11,580 nt of DNA, taken from contig JAQGLQ010000345.1 in NCBI GenBank assembly GCA_028292785.1, positions 1 to 11,580 on the forward strand, in the 5' to 3' direction. A model generated the notes under the pieces. It was not told the DNA's origin, made no database searches, and worked only from the letters and a program-made list of their open reading frames with translations. Positions 1 to 7,170 of this stretch are shown here, piece after piece. A program made the translations under genes and the position numbers. Within the stretch, counting starts at the first letter, position 1; the number at the start of each line of letters is the position of its first letter. Source of the stretch: Noviherbaspirillum sp. GTDB lineage: Bacteria > Pseudomonadota > Gammaproteobacteria > Burkholderiales > Burkholderiaceae.

Positions 1-738
1 ACCTGCCTGCATCGCCGGTCCATCGGGTGAAATCTTCCCCAGCACAGGTTTGGGACGCGCCAGTTCGAGGCCGAGCTTGCCAAGAAAGTCTCCTTCGAGA
101 TCAGCCGTCGAAAGTCCATCGAGTCGCAAAGTGACGGAATCGGTGCGTTTTTCTCCCGTGGCGGAGGCATCGGGCCGTTCGATACTCAGCCGGGCCGGCT
201 CCTTTTCGATAGCCAGCTGCAGCAGCTTCCATCGTACGTCCGACCATAATTGAACGGGTTCGTCATTGATGGCGGTAGCCAGTTCGCTGCCGCGCAGGCC
301 GGCCTCGAAGGCTGCGGTATTCTGCGAAACAGCGCGCAGGCGCGGCGCCGGTTCCGGAATGCCATAACTGTACAGGCCCGCGAACACCGCGATGGCAAGA
401 AAAAAATTCGCCAGCGGCCCTGCCGCGACGATTGCAATCCGCTTCCAGACATTCTGGCGGGTAAACTCCCGGTTCAAGTCTTCCGGCGGAAGGCCAGTCA
501 GGTCCTGTTCCCGCGCATCCAGCATCTTTACATAGCCGCCGAATGGCAGCGCCGAGAGTGCCCATTCAGTCTGGTCGGGCCCGAACCGGCGCGAGTAGAC
601 GACCTTGCCCATGCCGACCGAAAAGCGCAGCACCTTTACTCCGCACCAGCGTGCAACCCAGTAATGACCGAGTTCGTGGATTACCACCAGCACACCTAAC
701 GCAACGACGAATGCCATCAGGGTCTGCAGTAGATTCAT
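1..738 (-). CDS. rseP: RseP site-2 intramembrane zinc metalloprotease (N-terminal part, cut by window edge)
   Basis: The reading frame is open from the ATG at 738 to base 1, giving 246 residues against about 450 for the family, so the C-terminal part lies outside. Seen: a hydrophobic first segment (about residues 5-20) carrying the zinc-protease motif HELGH (H21, E22, H25), then GGYVKML at 67-73, and the second membrane segment starting GPLANFF at 107. A periplasmic PDZ-like stretch follows (about 127-215), and the cut falls at the start of the second PDZ domain. Family knowledge: RseP sits in the inner membrane and cleaves anti-sigma-E RseA after DegS, releasing the envelope-stress sigma factor. 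An AGGA Shine-Dalgarno lies in the 9-nt gap after dxr, so it is probably co-transcribed with dxr and cdsA. The missing half should contain the third catalytic ligand (LDGG-type motif). Confidence 0.95.
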   Translation of the reverse strand, partial: MNLLQTLMAFVVALGVLVVIHELGHYWVARWCGVKVLRFSVGMGKVVYSRRFGPDQTEWALSALPFGGYVKMLDAREQDLTGLPPEDLNREFTRQNVWKRIAIVAAGPLANFFLAIAVFAGLYSYGIPEPAPRLRAVSQNTAAFEAGLRGSELATAINDEPVQLWSDVRWKLLQLAIEKEPARLSIERPDASATGEKRTDSVTLRLDGLSTADLEGDFLGKLGLELARPKPVLGKISPDGPAMQAG

Positions 739-747
739 GGCTTATCC

Positions 748-1929
748 TCAATGATCAAGGGAGGAGATGAGTTCGGAAGCGAGAGCGCGAGCAGATCGGT
801 CCTGCTCGAGCAATGCCTCAATGTCGGTCAGTTCATGTCGTGGAAGTTTGTCCATCACCTGAGCGATCAGCTTGTCAATCTGGCGGAAACCGATTCTTCG
901 ATCCAGGAATGCTTCAACCGCCATTTCATTGGCCGCGTTCAAGATCGCGGGAGCCGAACCGCCTTCGGATAAGGCATCATATGCGAGCCTGAGACAGGGA
1001 AAGCGGTCAAAGTCGGGACGTTCGAAAGCAAGCTGCCCGATGCGGACGAGGTCGATCGCGTGAACTCCGGATTCGATACGCTCCGGGTAGGCGAGTGCAT
1101 GGGCGATGGGAGTGCGCATATCGGGATTGCCGAGTTGCGCGAGAACCGACCCGTCGATATAGGAAACCATGGAATGGATCACGCTTTGCGGATGGATCAC
1201 GACCTCGATCTGTTGCGCCGAAACGCCGAACAGCCAGTGCGCCTCGATGACTTCGAGGCCCTTGTTCATCATGGTGGCCGAATCCACAGAGATCTTGCGT
1301 CCCATGGTCCAGTTTGGATGAGCCACGGCTTCTTCCGGAGTGACCCGATCGAGTGTCTCCACCGCTCGGGTCCGAAATGGGCCGCCAGATGCGGTCAGCA
1401 GGATCTTTGCCACGCCGTGCCTGTCGGGCGAGCAATCATAGGAACGCGGAAGGCACTGAAAGATCGCATTGTGTTCGCTGTCAATAGGCAGGAGTATCGC
1501 CCCGCTTGCGCGGACGGCGTCCATGAAAATGCTGCCCGACATGACCAGCGCTTCTTTGTTCGCCAGCAGAATCTTCTTTCCGGAGCGGGCCGCGGCCAGC
1601 GACGGGGCAAGGCCGGCCGCGCCGACGATCGCGGCCATGACAGTATCGCATTGCGGGTCGCTTGCGATTGCGCACAAGGCATCTTTACCATAGGCAACTT
1701 CCGTCTTGATGCCTTTTCCTTCTAATAAGGCAGACAGTTTCTGTGCCGCCTGCGCCGTTCCGACGACGGCAACCCGTGGGTCGAACCGCTCGCATTGCGC
1801 CGCGAGTTCCTCGACGCGTTGATATGCGGACAACGCGAAGACCTTATATCGATCCGGATGCCGCGCCAGCACATCGAGTGTCGAAACTCCTATAGAGCCG
1901 GTCGCGCCCAGAACGGTGATGTTTTGCAT
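748..1929 (-). CDS. dxr: 1-deoxy-D-xylulose 5-phosphate reductoisomerase (Dxr/IspC)
   Basis: This is the first committed enzyme of the MEP isoprenoid pathway. It converts DXP to 2-C-methyl-D-erythritol 4-phosphate in the cytosol, using NADPH and a divalent metal. The protein has 393 residues, close to the usual 398. Seen: the NADPH-binding GATGSIG at 8-14, the metal-binding DSEHN with D150 and E152, TASGGPFR at 179-186, HPNWTMG from H204, and MNKGLE at 221-226, where N222, K223 and E226 match the E. coli substrate and third metal ligands. The substrate-loop region HPQSVIHSM starts at 246. The start ATG is 6 nt from the cdsA stop, and the Shine-Dalgarno AGGTAGG overlaps that stop codon, which suggests coupled translation. 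It shares the operon with uppS, which uses the isoprenoid precursors this pathway makes. No catalytic residue is missing. Confidence 0.98.
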   Translation of the reverse strand: MQNITVLGATGSIGVSTLDVLARHPDRYKVFALSAYQRVEELAAQCERFDPRVAVVGTAQAAQKLSALLEGKGIKTEVAYGKDALCAIASDPQCDTVMAAIVGAAGLAPSLAAARSGKKILLANKEALVMSGSIFMDAVRASGAILLPIDSEHNAIFQCLPRSYDCSPDRHGVAKILLTASGGPFRTRAVETLDRVTPEEAVAHPNWTMGRKISVDSATMMNKGLEVIEAHWLFGVSAQQIEVVIHPQSVIHSMVSYIDGSVLAQLGNPDMRTPIAHALAYPERIESGVHAIDLVRIGQLAFERPDFDRFPCLRLAYDALSEGGSAPAILNAANEMAVEAFLDRRIGFRQIDKLIAQVMDKLPRHELTDIEALLEQDRSARALASELISSLDH

Positions 1930-1935
1930 CCGCGC

Positions 1936-2760
1936 CTACCTGGTTAACCAATAATCAAACAACAGAGCGAGCGGCAGTGCAGGGACCAGTGCATCGATAC
2001 GATCGAGTACACCGCCATGCCCTGGCAGCAGATTGCTGCTGTCTTTCATTCCGGCGCGACGCTTGAGCTGCGACTCGAAGAGGTCGCCCACCACGCTGGC
2101 AATCGACAATAGCGTCAGTACGGCGATCAAGCCGCCCCAGCCCCACCCGGCCTGTATCCGGGCCACGAAAGTATCGCGCAACTGAGGCGTCAAGGTGGCG
2201 CCAGCGCCGATTAGCAGAACGGCTAACCAGCCGCCAATCGCGCCCTCCCATGACTTGCCCGGAGAAATCGACGGCGCCAGTTTGCGTTTGCCAAAGCGCT
2301 TGCCGGCAAAATAAGCTCCGATGTCGGCCACCCACACTATGCTCAATATAGAAAGAAGATATGCCGGTGACCGAGTGAAAAACACCGTAATGGCGACAAA
2401 ACTTCCAAGCAGGGCAACGCCGTAAATGCTATTGAGCAGGCGGTTGCCCAGGCTATCCAGCGCCGGAAGCCCCAAGGCTAGCGCCGGTGCCAGGCGCAGC
2501 ACCCAGATCGCCACGCAGATGGCGCACAGAAGCGTAGCCGAAGAAAGATTGCTGCTTAGCACAATCGCGAGGAAGGCCACTGTCCAGAGCGCCGCACCAA
2601 TGAACGGATGCCGATTCTTGAACAATCCGAAGCTTTCCCATGCCGTGACGGCGAAGAATGCGGCCACGACGCTAACGAAAAATATCCACGAGCCAGAAAA
2701 TAAAACCGATACCAGTACCGCTAGCAACACCAATGCCGTTATGACGCGTGTCCTCAGCAT
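1936..2760 (-). CDS. cdsA: Phosphatidate cytidylyltransferase (CDP-diacylglycerol synthase)
   Basis: This integral inner-membrane enzyme makes CDP-diacylglycerol from phosphatidate and CTP, the precursor of all phospholipid head groups. The 274-residue protein is a run of hydrophobic segments, with clear ones near 8-40, 56-90, 110-127, 134-152, 174-190 and 209-225. The family signature is intact at 230-256: S230, K233-R234, K239-D240, then PGHGG at 246-250 and D253-R254-I-D256. The cytoplasmic loop GKRFGKRKLAPSISPGKSWE (153-172) is also typical. The start ATG overlaps the uppS stop by one base (TAATG), a classic coupling arrangement, so the two genes are certainly co-transcribed. The gene order uppS-cdsA-dxr differs from E. 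coli, where dxr precedes the pair. Confidence 0.97.
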   Translation of the reverse strand: MLRTRVITALVLLAVLVSVLFSGSWIFFVSVVAAFFAVTAWESFGLFKNRHPFIGAALWTVAFLAIVLSSNLSSATLLCAICVAIWVLRLAPALALGLPALDSLGNRLLNSIYGVALLGSFVAITVFFTRSPAYLLSILSIVWVADIGAYFAGKRFGKRKLAPSISPGKSWEGAIGGWLAVLLIGAGATLTPQLRDTFVARIQAGWGWGGLIAVLTLLSIASVVGDLFESQLKRRAGMKDSSNLLPGHGGVLDRIDALVPALPLALLFDYWLTR

Positions 2761-3518
2761 TAAGAAGCCTTCTTCCGTTCGATCAGCTGCTCGCTGGTTC
2801 GGCCGAACCGCCGTTCGCGCTTTCGGTACGATTCGATCGCCGCATCCAGCGCCTTGTCATCGAAATCCGGCCAGTAAGTTTCGGTGAAATACAGTTCGGT
2901 ATAGGCGAGCTGCCAGAGCAGGAAGTTGGAAATGCGTTCTTCGCCGCCGGTCCGTATGAAAAGGTCAGGCTCGGGCGCGTAGGCCATTACGAGATGTGGC
3001 GACAATTGTTCTTCTGTATAGTTGGTGTCGCCCTTGTTGGCGGCAACCATCTTTGCCACTGCCTGCATGATGTCCCAGCGTCCGCCGTAATTCGCGCAGA
3101 TGGTGACTGTAAGCCGTTCATTGTTCGCCGTCTTGCGCTCGGCGTTTGCAATCATGTCCTGCAGGTTGCTGTCGAAGCGGGAAAGGTCGCCTACTACCTT
3201 CAGCCGGATACCATTCAGATGCATCTTCGCGATTTCGCGCTCCAGCGCAGTCACGAAAAGACGCATGAGCAAGGACACCTCGTCCGCCGGACGGCGCCAG
3301 TTCTCGGAACTGAAAGCGAACAGGGTCAGATATTCGACCCCTCGCTCGATGCATGCTTCAACGACTTTCCGTACCGTTTCCACGCCTTTCCCGTGTCCTG
3401 CCACTCGCGGCAGAAAACGCTTGGTTGCCCAGCGCCCGTTGCCATCCATGATGATGGCGATGTGCCGCGGTACGACAGAGCTATGTGGTACCGCCTGCGT
3501 TGAGCTTGGATGCGTCAT
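2760..3518 (-). CDS. uppS: Isoprenyl (undecaprenyl) diphosphate synthase, cis type
   Basis: This cytosolic cis-prenyltransferase condenses farnesyl-PP with eight isopentenyl-PP units to give undecaprenyl-PP, the lipid carrier for peptidoglycan and surface polysaccharides. The 252 residues match the usual length. Seen: [13 protein letters not shown] at 19-31 with catalytic D25, H42 in the following helix, FSSENWRRP at 69-77, and the C-terminal [19 protein letters not shown] from 185, where R189 and R195 match the pyrophosphate-binding arginines. E208 in YTELYF matches the metal ligand. No other start codon exists upstream before the in-frame stop at 3579-3581, so the ATG at 3518 is forced. However, the bases before it are pyrimidine-rich and show no Shine-Dalgarno. 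The gene is 60 nt from frr and overlaps cdsA by one base. Confidence 0.97.
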   Translation of the reverse strand: MTHPSSTQAVPHSSVVPRHIAIIMDGNGRWATKRFLPRVAGHGKGVETVRKVVEACIERGVEYLTLFAFSSENWRRPADEVSLLMRLFVTALEREIAKMHLNGIRLKVVGDLSRFDSNLQDMIANAERKTANNERLTVTICANYGGRWDIMQAVAKMVAANKGDTNYTEEQLSPHLVMAYAPEPDLFIRTGGEERISNFLLWQLAYTELYFTETYWPDFDDKALDAAIESYRKRERRFGRTSEQLIERKKAS

Positions 3519-3578
3519 GTATTGGGGAAAGCGAAAAATAAAGAAGTGGAAACGATGGTCGGGAGCGGATGACGATAA

Positions 3579-4139
3579 TCAGACCGTCAGCAATTCCTTC
3601 TCTTTTTCGGTGATCAGCTTGTCAACTTCCGCCACGAATCTGTCGGTAAGTTTCTGAATATCGTCCTGCGCGCGACGTTCATCGTCTTCGGAACAGGCCT
3701 TGTCCTTCAACAGCTTTTTGAGCGCTTCGTTGGCATCGCGCCGGATATTGCGTATCGCGACCTTGGCATCCTCGCCCTCGCCTTTGACGACCTTCGTGAG
3801 ATCTTTCCGACGCTCCTCGGTCAAGGGGGGAGTCGGAATCCGTATCAGGTCACCCTGGGTCGCCGGATTCAGCCCGAGATCGGATTCGCGGATCGCTTTT
3901 TCGATTACGGACACCATTTTCTTTTCCCAGGGTTGCACACCGATCGTGCGAGCGTCGATCAGCGTCACATTCGCCACCTGGCTCAACTGGGTCGGAGTGC
4001 CGTAATAGTCGACCTGGATATGGTCGAGAATTCCTGTATGCGCACGACCGGTACGCACCTTCGCCAAGTCGGCTTTGAGCGTTTCAATCGATTTCTGCAT
4101 CTTTTGATCGGCTGTTTTTTTGACGTCAGCGACTGACAT
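3579..4139 (-). CDS. frr: Ribosome recycling factor
   Basis: RRF works with EF-G and IF3 to split the post-termination 70S complex and free the mRNA and ribosome for another round. The 186 residues match the family length of 185. Seen: the N-terminal helix with [19 protein letters not shown] (about 15-33), the small second domain around [22 protein letters not shown] (about 37-58), and the return to the three-helix bundle at [20 protein letters not shown] (about 104-123), all strongly conserved in the family. The C-terminus is rich in charged helical residues. GAGGAG 5-6 nt before the ATG is an excellent ribosome-binding site. It follows pyrH with a 35-nt gap that shows no terminator, so the two are probably on one transcript. 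Confidence 0.98.
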   Translation of the reverse strand: MSVADVKKTADQKMQKSIETLKADLAKVRTGRAHTGILDHIQVDYYGTPTQLSQVANVTLIDARTIGVQPWEKKMVSVIEKAIRESDLGLNPATQGDLIRIPTPPLTEERRKDLTKVVKGEGEDAKVAIRNIRRDANEALKKLLKDKACSEDDERRAQDDIQKLTDRFVAEVDKLITEKEKELLTV

Positions 4140-4174
4140 GTTTTTCTCCTCTAATACAACGGGTAACGCTAATG

Positions 4175-4891
4175 TTATACGTGAACCAGGGTACCCTCGT
4201 CTTCACCCTCGATGACGCGCTTGAGCGCACCCGGTTTGATGATCGAAAATACCTTGATCGGCAGCTTCTGGTCCCGGCACAGGGCGAACGCCGTTGCATC
4301 CATGACTTGCAAATGCTTTGCAATCGCTTCATCAAAGGTGATGGTGGCGTAGCGTGTCGCATTGCGATCCTTGTTCGGATCCGCGCTGTAGACGCCGTCG
4401 ACCTTGGTTGCCTTCAATACAATTTCCGCTCCGATTTCGGAGCCGCGCAGCGCAGCGGCGGTATCAGTGGTGAAAAACGGGTTGCCCGTGCCTGCGGCGA
4501 ATACCACCACCTTGCCCTCTTCCAGATATTGCAGCGCCTTGGGACGCACATAGGGTTCCACTACTTGTTCAATACCGATCGCGGACATGACGCGCGCGGT
4601 CAATCCGATCTGGCGCATGGCGTCGGCCAGAGCGAGCGAATTCATCACGGTAGCCAGCATGCCCATATAGTCCGCGGTTGCCCTGTCCATTCCCTGTGCC
4701 CCGGGGGCCACGCCTCTAAAAATATTGCCACCGCCTATGACGATTGCAAGTTCCACACCCAGCTTCGCCACTTCGGCGACATCCGCCACCATCCGCTCGA
4801 TGGTTGAGCGATTGATCCCGTACGCGTCATCACCCATCAATGCCTCACCGGAGAGCTTGAGGAGAACGCGCTTATAAGCTGGTTTTGTCAT
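4175..4891 (-). CDS. pyrH: UMP kinase
   Basis: This cytosolic hexameric enzyme of the amino-acid-kinase fold phosphorylates UMP to UDP, feeding UTP/CTP and UDP-sugar synthesis; the bacterial enzyme is typically activated by GTP and inhibited by UTP. It has 238 residues (E. coli 241). Seen: the phosphate-binding KLSGEALMG at 12-20, GGGNIFRG at 53-60, [11 protein letters not shown] at 68-78 lining the UMP site, [14 protein letters not shown] at 133-146, and the nucleotide-binding [10 protein letters not shown] at 163-172. The Shine-Dalgarno is TTAGGA at 4900-4905, spaced 8 nt from the ATG. A terminator sits between tsf and this gene and a 311-nt gap precedes it, so transcription probably restarts here and pyrH heads its own operon with frr and the lipid genes. 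Confidence 0.98.
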   Translation of the reverse strand: MTKPAYKRVLLKLSGEALMGDDAYGINRSTIERMVADVAEVAKLGVELAIVIGGGNIFRGVAPGAQGMDRATADYMGMLATVMNSLALADAMRQIGLTARVMSAIGIEQVVEPYVRPKALQYLEEGKVVVFAAGTGNPFFTTDTAAALRGSEIGAEIVLKATKVDGVYSADPNKDRNATRYATITFDEAIAKHLQVMDATAFALCRDQKLPIKVFSIIKPGALKRVIEGEDEGTLVHV

Positions 4892-5011
4892 GGGCTAAAT
4901 TCCTAATGATATCCGGTTCGAGTTGGGTCGTTTTTAGTTGATTTCATTTTCGCTTAGCCGTTTGAATCTAACGATAGAGGAAATCTGGTTCAGGTAAAAC
5001 ATTCGAGGATT

Positions 5012-5042
5012 GATATAACACAAGCAGGTAAACAAGCGTCAA
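5012..5042 (-). promoter_or_regulatory. Candidate sigma-70 promoter for pyrH operon
   Basis: On the minus strand TTGACG (5037-5042) matches 5 of 6 bases of the -35 consensus. It is followed by TATATC (5012-5017) after a 19-nt spacer, or by TTATAT (5013-5018) after 18 nt. The -10 match is imperfect and the spacer is long, so the exact -10 is uncertain. It lies about 120 nt upstream of the pyrH ATG and downstream of the tsf terminator, the expected place for a promoter of the pyrH-frr-uppS-cdsA-dxr-rseP unit. Confidence 0.5.
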
Positions 5043-5052
5043 TTTACTGGCA

Positions 5053-5090
5053 ATTCATGTAGAACAGGTTCATGAATGCATGGACCATGC
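5053..5090. repeat. Two adjacent inverted repeats upstream of the pyrH promoter
   Basis: The first has arms ATTCATG (5053-5059) and CATGAAT (5071-5077) around an 11-nt spacer. The second, starting at the next base, is GCATGG-A-CCATGC (5078-5090), a perfect palindrome around one central base. Both lie 10-50 nt upstream of the candidate -35 box, a position typical of an activator or repressor site. They share the CATG core. Function is inferred from position only. Confidence 0.45.
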
Positions 5091-5167
5091 CGCGCTGCAC
5101 CTGCCGGCCGATGAATCAATTGCAACAAACCGCATCCGCGGATCGATCAACTGAATCAGGGCCAGTC

Positions 5168-5191
5168 AGAAAAACGGGCCTTTCGGCCCGC
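5168..5191 (-). terminator. Intrinsic terminator after tsf
   Basis: On the minus strand, 11 nt after the tsf stop codon, a CGGGCC/GGCCCG stem (5185-5190 with 5175-5180) closes a GAAA tetraloop and runs straight into a TTTTT tract (5170-5174). A G-U pair extends the stem by one. This is a textbook rho-independent terminator and separates the rpsB-tsf unit from pyrH. Confidence 0.92.
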
Positions 5192-5202
5192 TTTCATTTT
5201 GC

Positions 5203-6084
5203 TTACGCCTGCTTGGCCGCCGCAACTTGCGCTGCAACCTCGGCAGCAAAGTCATCCTGCTTCTTTTCAATGCCCTCACCGACGACATACATCGTAAACG
5301 ACTTGACAGTAGTATTCGCGGCCTTGAGCATCTGCTCAACCGTCTGCTTGTCGTTTTTCACAAACGGCTGATTGAACAGCGACACTTCCTTCAGATACTT
5401 CTGCACCGTGCCCTCGACCATCTTCGCAACGATGTCGGCCGGCTTGCCGGATTCAGCCGCCTTCTGGGTTGCGATCGAGCGTTCCTTCTCGATCATATCA
5501 GCAGGAACTTCATTTGACGACAGAGCCACCGGTTTCATCGCGGCCGCGTGCATTGCCACGTCTTTTCCGACTTGCTCGTCCGGACCGTCGAATTCGACGA
5601 TGACGCCGATACGGGTGCCGTGAAGATAGGAGGTCAGCTTGGCGCCGGTTTCATAACGCTTGAAGCGGCGGATGGACATGTTCTCGCCGATCTTGCCAAC
5701 CAGTGCGGCACGCACTTCTTCGACCGTTTTTCCCTCGAGCGGCAGGGCTGACAGAGCTGCGATGTCGGCCGGATTTTTCTCGGCGATCAGCTTGGCGACA
5801 GCATTGGCCAAGCCAATGAATTCATCGTTTTTCGTTACGAAGTCGGTTTCGCAGTTGATTTCCACCAACGCGCCGATTCCACCGGAAATGTAGGCCGCGA
5901 TGACGCCTTCAGCGGTAACACGGGAAGCCGCCTTCGAAGCCTTGCTGCCCAGCTTGACGCGCAAGATCTCTTCGGCGCGCGCCATATCGCCGTCTGCTTC
6001 GGTCAACGCCTTCTTGCATTCCATCATCGGTGCGTCGGTCTTCGCGCGTAGTTCGCCTACCATCGCTGCGGTAATTGCCGCCAT
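5203..6084 (-). CDS. tsf: Translation elongation factor Ts
   Basis: EF-Ts is the guanine-nucleotide exchange factor that recharges EF-Tu from the GDP to the GTP form. The protein has 293 residues, slightly longer than the E. coli protein (283). Seen: the N-terminal EF-Tu-binding UBA-like domain with [12 protein letters not shown] at 16-27, and the core motif [13 protein letters not shown] from 77, whose TDFV at 80-83 is the segment that inserts into EF-Tu. MHAAAMKP and the C-terminal region with [14 protein letters not shown] follow, as is typical of the family. An excellent AGGAGA ribosome-binding site precedes the ATG. It lies 126 nt downstream of rpsB, separated by a terminator-like hairpin, so its expression probably depends on partial readthrough. 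A terminator follows it directly. Confidence 0.98.
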   Translation of the reverse strand: MAAITAAMVGELRAKTDAPMMECKKALTEADGDMARAEEILRVKLGSKASKAASRVTAEGVIAAYISGGIGALVEINCETDFVTKNDEFIGLANAVAKLIAEKNPADIAALSALPLEGKTVEEVRAALVGKIGENMSIRRFKRYETGAKLTSYLHGTRIGVIVEFDGPDEQVGKDVAMHAAAMKPVALSSNEVPADMIEKERSIATQKAAESGKPADIVAKMVEGTVQKYLKEVSLFNQPFVKNDKQTVEQMLKAANTTVKSFTMYVVGEGIEKKQDDFAAEVAAQVAAAKQA

Positions 6085-6105
6085 ATCATTCTCCTAATCC
6101 AGTGA

Positions 6106-6121
6106 GCGTCCTGTCGGACGC
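6106..6121 (-). promoter_or_regulatory. GC-rich hairpin just upstream of the tsf ribosome-binding site
   Basis: GCGTCC and GGACGC (6-bp perfect arms, 6116-6121 and 6106-6111) enclose a 4-nt loop, about 10 nt upstream of the AGGAG of tsf. There is no T tract after it, so it is not a terminator. It could protect the tsf mRNA 5' end after processing or set its translation level. The structure is read directly from the sequence; the role is inference. Confidence 0.5.
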
Positions 6122-6150
6122 AGTCATTCAAAATATGTTCATGCGAGATC

Positions 6151-6181
6151 AAAAAAAAGGGGCGAACCGCTGTTGCCCCTT
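6151..6181 (-). terminator. Intrinsic terminator/attenuator between rpsB and tsf
   Basis: On the minus strand AAGGGGC (6175-6181) pairs with GCCCCTT (6157-6163). The loop can extend the stem by three pairs (AAC/GTT) past a single bulge, leaving an AGCG tetraloop. The stem runs into eight consecutive T residues (6151-6158). This is a strong intrinsic terminator signal inside the rpsB-tsf pair. E. coli also has partial termination between these two genes, so this is best read as an attenuator that sets S2 above EF-Ts. Complete termination would require a tsf promoter that I cannot see clearly. Confidence 0.88.
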
Positions 6182-6210
6182 CTTCAAGCCCAACACATCA
6201 GGCGCAGGGC

Positions 6211-6960
6211 TTATGCCTGCTCGCTGACCTCGACAAATTCGTCCGCGCCGCCCTTGACTTGCTCGACCAGGTCGTTGGTTGCGTTGGCGCGTCCTTCCAG
6301 GATGGCGTCCGCAACTCCGCGTGCGTACAGAACGATGGCTTTCGACGAGTCGTCATTGCCGGGGATGACATATGTGACGCCTTCAGGCGAATGATTGGTA
6401 TCAACCACGCCGATCACAGGGATGCCAAGCTTGGCTGCCTCGGTAATAGCGCCCTTGTGATAGCCGACATCGACCACGAAAATCGCGTCCGGAATTCCGC
6501 CCATGTCCTTGATGCCGCCGATCGATTTCTGCAGCTTTTCAAGTTCGCGGTTGAACATCAGGGCTTCCTTCTTGCTCATCTTTTCGACCGAGCCGTCTTC
6601 GATAGCCGCTTCCATGTCCTTCACGCGCTTGATCGAAGTCTTGATGGTCTTGAAATTGGTGAGCATGCCGCCCAGCCAGCGCTGGTCGACGTAGGGCATG
6701 CCGGCGCGTTGCGCTTCGGCGGCAATGATGTCGCGCGCCTGACGCTTGGTGCCGACGAGAAGAATGGTGCCGCGGTTGGATGCCAGCTGACGGATGTACT
6801 TCATCGCCTCCTGGTACATGCCAAGCGTTTTTTCCAGATTGACAATGTGGATCTTGTTGCGATGACCGAAGATATACGGGGCCATCTTGGGGTTCCAGAA
6901 GCGGGTTTGGTGTCCGAAATGGACACCGGCTTCCAGCATTTCACGCATGGTAACGGACAT
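6211..6960 (-). CDS. rpsB: 30S ribosomal protein S2
   Basis: S2 binds late in 30S assembly between head and body and is needed to recruit S1. The 249 residues compare with 241 in E. coli. Seen: the N-terminal signature [20 protein letters not shown] (about 5-24) and IHIVNLEKT near 38, then the conserved [32 protein letters not shown] and [16 protein letters not shown] blocks. The coiled-coil hairpin inserted in S2 proteins corresponds to the charged segment around [25 protein letters not shown] 6 nt before the ATG is the ribosome-binding site. It is the first gene of the rpsB-tsf unit, divergent from map, and has a structured leader of about 127 nt that probably mediates autogenous control by S2. 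Confidence 0.98.
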   Translation of the reverse strand: MSVTMREMLEAGVHFGHQTRFWNPKMAPYIFGHRNKIHIVNLEKTLGMYQEAMKYIRQLASNRGTILLVGTKRQARDIIAAEAQRAGMPYVDQRWLGGMLTNFKTIKTSIKRVKDMEAAIEDGSVEKMSKKEALMFNRELEKLQKSIGGIKDMGGIPDAIFVVDVGYHKGAITEAAKLGIPVIGVVDTNHSPEGVTYVIPGNDDSSKAIVLYARGVADAILEGRANATNDLVEQVKGGADEFVEVSEQA

Positions 6961-7089
6961 AATTTCTCCAGGGTTAGGTCTGGAATCCGGTCAGTCACCC
7001 AGATGTCTGCTGGGCACCCTTTTCAACCGGATTCGCGTCTTTTCAAAAACTACTCGGATTCACTTGAGGTATTTCGTTCAAGCTAACCC
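6961..7089 (-). promoter_or_regulatory. Structured rpsB mRNA leader, candidate S2 autoregulatory element
   Basis: The leader on the minus strand folds into nested helices. A perfect 9-bp stem GAATCCGGT/ACCGGATTC (7026-7034 with 6983-6991) encloses an inner hairpin CCCAG/CTGGG (7010-7014 with 6998-7002), which G-U pairs can extend. GGGTTAG at the transcript 5' end (7083-7089) can pair perfectly with CTAACCC (6971-6977), which lies a few bases before the GGAG ribosome-binding site. A short CTTGA/TCAAG hairpin lies between. S2 is known to repress its own rpsB-tsf mRNA in E. coli through the 5' leader. That this leader is the equivalent is inference. Confidence 0.6.
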
Positions 7090-7092
7090 AAG

Positions 7093-7122
7093 ATTCTACC
7101 CCAAAATGCCGGTTTGTTCCAA
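7093..7122 (-). promoter_or_regulatory. Candidate sigma-70 promoter of rpsB-tsf
   Basis: On the minus strand TTGGAA (7117-7122; 4 of 6 consensus bases) and TAGAAT (7093-7098; 5 of 6) are separated by 18 nt. Transcription would start near 7085-7088, giving a leader of about 125 nt, which begins with or within GGGTTAG. No other comparable pair is visible in the divergent region on this strand. Confidence 0.65.
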
Positions 7123-7137
7123 GCGCGACCCACCCTG

Positions 7138-7147
7138 CCGCATGCGG
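7138..7147. repeat. Perfect 10-bp palindrome CCGCATGCGG between rpsB and map
   Basis: A perfect palindrome lies between the two divergent promoters. It is 16 nt upstream of the rpsB -35 box and covers the place where a -35 box for map would be expected. It could be a shared operator or chance in GC-rich DNA. Confidence 0.35.
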
Positions 7148-7164
7148 AGCTTATGTCGCTCGTC

Positions 7165-7170
7165 TATAAT
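7165..7170 (+). promoter_or_regulatory. Candidate -10 element of the map-glnD promoter
   Basis: TATAAT is a perfect -10 consensus, placed about 48 nt before the map ATG. No good -35 match is found 16-18 nt upstream (the region is ATGCGG-like) and no TG extended -10 precedes it. The promoter may therefore rely on an activator or simply be moderate. Expected start is near 7177, giving a leader of about 40 nt. Confidence 0.5.

Larger units (their letters stand above)
4892..5202. other. tsf-pyrH intergenic region (311 nt)
   Basis: No convincing protein gene or RNA gene lies here. Reading on the minus strand, from high to low coordinates, it holds the tsf terminator (5168-5191), about 70 nt without recognised signals, two adjacent inverted repeats (5053-5090), a candidate sigma-70 promoter (5012-5042), an AT-rich leader of about 115 nt with a 14-codon mini-ORF (4903-4947), and the pyrH ribosome-binding site. 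The base composition is more AT-rich than the flanking genes, as expected for a regulatory region. The plus-strand open frame entering tsf from 5072 is antisense shadow. Confidence 0.7.

Noticed and set aside
1060..1725. Plus-strand open frame of 221 codons opposite dxr
   Set aside because: The dxr frame carries all catalytic motifs here; the antisense product resembles no family.
4172..4807. Plus-strand open frame of 211 codons opposite pyrH
   Set aside because: Antisense shadow of a complete UMP kinase gene, with no supporting promoter or ribosome-binding site.
5175..5200. Plus-strand reading of the tsf terminator as a bidirectional terminator
   Set aside because: On the plus strand the stem is followed by CTTTCATTTT rather than a clean T run, and no plus-strand gene ends nearby.
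4892..5202. Search for a tRNA or small RNA gene in the 311-nt gap
   Set aside because: No cloverleaf with a TTCGA-type T loop and no additional terminator were found, so there is no support beyond the promoter and repeats already listed.
5072..5371. Possible small plus-strand gene starting in the tsf-pyrH gap
   Set aside because: Two thirds of it is antisense to the tsf 3' end and the start has no ribosome-binding site. It also crosses the tsf terminator hairpin, and the product is Cys/Thr/Ala-rich without a motif.
6259..7086. Plus-strand open frame of 275 codons opposite rpsB and its leader
   Set aside because: It is antisense to an unambiguous S2 gene and runs into the leader; no ribosome-binding site or family motif was seen.
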